This document shows, one piece after another, positions 62,775-64,000 of a DNA stretch of 64,000 nucleotides. Numbering within the stretch: the stretch's first letter is position 1; each line of letters begins with the position of its first letter. Source of the DNA: DASRDB01 sp035652815 (GTDB taxonomy: Bacteria > Chloroflexota > Ktedonobacteria > Ktedonobacterales > Ktedonobacteraceae); NCBI GenBank assembly GCA_035652815.1, contig DASRDB010000003.1, forward strand, positions 434,001 through 498,000. The letters are read 5' to 3'. The position numbers were made by a program, and so were the translations under genes. Under the pieces are notes generated by a model, which was not told the DNA's origin, searched no databases, and saw nothing but the letters and a program-made list of their open reading frames with translations.

Positions 62775-64000
62775 ATGAGCAATCAAGAAACGAAGGTTTT
62801 TGGTATTGATCTGGGCACCACGTACTCGTGCATCGCTCACGTCGATGAATATGGCAAGCCGGAAGTGATTACGAACGAGGAGGGAGAGCGCACCACGCCC
62901 TCGGTCATCCTTTTTGAAAGTCCCGATAATATTGTGGTGGGCAAAGTAGCCAAAGAGAGCGCCGTTCTCTCGCCTGACCGGGTGGTAGCGATGGTCAAGC
63001 GACACATGGGCGAGGAGAACTGGGAATTTGAGTGCGATGGCCTGCACTATACACCCGAGGAAATTTCTTCCTATATTCTACGGAAATTAGCAAAAGACAC
63101 AGAAGAGAAGCTGGGCATTCCCGTGAAAGATGTTGTCATTACCTGCCCGGCTTACTTTGGCATTGCCGAACGCGAAGCGACGGCAAACGCAGGCAAAATC
63201 GCGGGCCTGAATGTGCGCGAAGTCATTAACGAGCCGACTGCGGCAGCGATTGTGTATGGTCTGCAGAATGAAAAGGATCAGGTCGTACTCGTCTACGACC
63301 TCGGCGGCGGCACCTTTGATATCACTGTCATCGAAATCAAGTCGGGCACCATTACCGTCATTGCCACCGGCGGCGACCACAACCTCGGCGGCAAGGATTG
63401 GGACGCCATCATTGTGCAATATCTGGCCGAACAATGGATGATGGAAACAGGCTCCTCAGATGATCCAACCTCTTCCGAAGAGACATTGCAGGACCTCTGG
63501 CTGCGCTCCGAGTCAGCCAAACGCACGCTCTCCTCGAAGCAGGAAACCAGCGTGCCGGTGACACATGCCGGACAGCGCAAAGGCATCACCCTCACCCGCG
63601 AAAAATTCAACGAACTGACCGCCAGCCTGCTCGAAAGAACCATCGATTTCACAAAAACCACGATGGAGGAGGCGCGAAAACGAGGATTTAGTCATTTCGA
63701 TCAAATTCTCCTGGTTGGCGGCTCGACCAGAATGCCTCAAGTGCAAGAACGCTTGAAAGAAGAATTTAGCATTCCAACGAAGGTACACGATCCCGATGAG
63801 TCGGTGGCAAAAGGGGCGGCCATTTATGCCCACAAACTGATGCTTGACGAGAAAATACAGCATAAGATTGCTGAAATTACTGGCACCGACGTAGCTAAAG
63901 TCGACTCGTCCTCGGTCTCCGAACGAGTTCTGGAGCAGGCGCAGCAACAGGTGGCGCAGGATGTCGGCTTGAAGCTGGGCACCATCAAAAAGTTCAACGA
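62775..64000 (+). CDS. Atypical Hsp70 (DnaK-family) chaperone, 3' end outside window
   Basis: About 408 residues are visible. Nucleotide-binding domain: FGIDLGTTYSCIAHVDEYGK, here GIDLGTTYSCIAHV (phosphate 1), NEEGERTTPSVILFE, VITCPAYFGIAEREAT, GLNVREVINEPTAAAIVYGL, VYDLGGGTFDITVIEI (phosphate 2) and LLVGGSTRMPQVQERL (adenosine). The usual interdomain linker DVLLLDVTPLSLG does not follow at about residue 385; instead KIQHKIAEITG and a Ser/Gln-rich stretch continue. This marks an alternative Hsp70 rather than the main DnaK. GGAG lies upstream of ATG 62775. It is in an operon with grpE. Confidence 0.9.
   Translation, partial: MSNQETKVFGIDLGTTYSCIAHVDEYGKPEVITNEEGERTTPSVILFESPDNIVVGKVAKESAVLSPDRVVAMVKRHMGEENWEFECDGLHYTPEEISSYILRKLAKDTEEKLGIPVKDVVITCPAYFGIAEREATANAGKIAGLNVREVINEPTAAAIVYGLQNEKDQVVLVYDLGGGTFDITVIEIKSGTITVIATGGDHNLGGKDWDAIIVQYLAEQWMMETGSSDDPTSSEETLQDLWLRSESAKRTLSSKQETSVPVTHAGQRKGITLTREKFNELTASLLERTIDFTKTTMEEARKRGFSHFDQILLVGGSTRMPQVQERLKEEFSIPTKVHDPDESVAKGAAIYAHKLMLDEKIQHKIAEITGTDVAKVDSSSVSERVLEQAQQQVAQDVGLKLGTIKKFN

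Overview
The window is a gene-dense bacterial chromosome segment with mostly GC-rich coding sequence and a few AT-richer stretches, notably about 54.5-55.7 kb and 59.6-62.1 kb. I place it in the Chloroflexota, most likely a Ktedonobacteria-like organism. That is inference, from the mix of a men (menaquinone) cluster, F420/deazaflavin-type enzymes, Ser/Thr kinase, many secreted beta-propeller and Thr/Pro-linker proteins, and abundant long inverted-repeat elements between genes. No rRNA, tRNA, CRISPR array, complete insertion sequence or integrase was found.

Layout. 0-5.3 kb: menaquinone operon menD(partial)-menH-menB-menC-menE, all forward and tightly packed. 5.6-10.9 kb: secreted EXORDIUM-like protein, GCS2-type carboxylate-amine ligase, Gfo/Idh/MocA oxidoreductase, phosphoesterase lipoprotein, Asn/Pro-rich membrane protein. 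11-21 kb: M20 peptidase, SRPBCC-DUF4126 fusion, a broken Uma2 gene, HPP protein, APC permease, LLM flavin oxidoreductase, a stand-alone DUF4126 protein, MFS exporter, DsbA-like protein and a decayed radical-SAM gene. 21-34 kb: second MFS, an 870-residue surface protein, a Tat-exported ferritin-like protein, gltB (glutamate synthase large subunit) and a second APC permease. 34-41 kb: Ser/Thr kinase followed by a GT-C membrane glycosyltransferase and an NAD-dependent epimerase, then a converging operon PhoD phosphatase - Ddn-like protein - sigma-1 receptor/ERG2 homologue. 41-50.8 kb: methyltransferase, second EXORDIUM-like protein, MarR-ABC exporter operon, GT39-like protein, acyl-CoA ligase, MsrA, DUF4383 and YncE-like proteins. 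50.8-54.5 kb: mannosyl-3-phosphoglycerate synthase overlapping a histidine phosphatase (probable mannosylglycerate osmolyte pathway), then an NCS1 permease. 54.7-64 kb: LamG-like membrane protein, ParA with a small Rho_N-like partner, second ABC exporter, small membrane protein, and an AT-rich gene for a membrane NACHT NTPase divergent from grpE and an atypical hsp70.

The most notable signals are: (1) several families of long perfect inverted repeats (26-34 bp arms) scattered between genes, one of which sits inside menC and is translated in frame as an extra peptide; (2) a bacterial homologue of the eukaryotic sigma-1 receptor/ERG2 sterol isomerase with both key acidic residues and a C-terminal rather than N-terminal membrane anchor; (3) mpgS paired with a histidine phosphatase instead of the usual HAD phosphatase; (4) the NACHT / GrpE / atypical Hsp70 locus; and (5) gene remnants (Uma2, anaerobic sulfatase-maturase-like) that end at or next to repeat elements.
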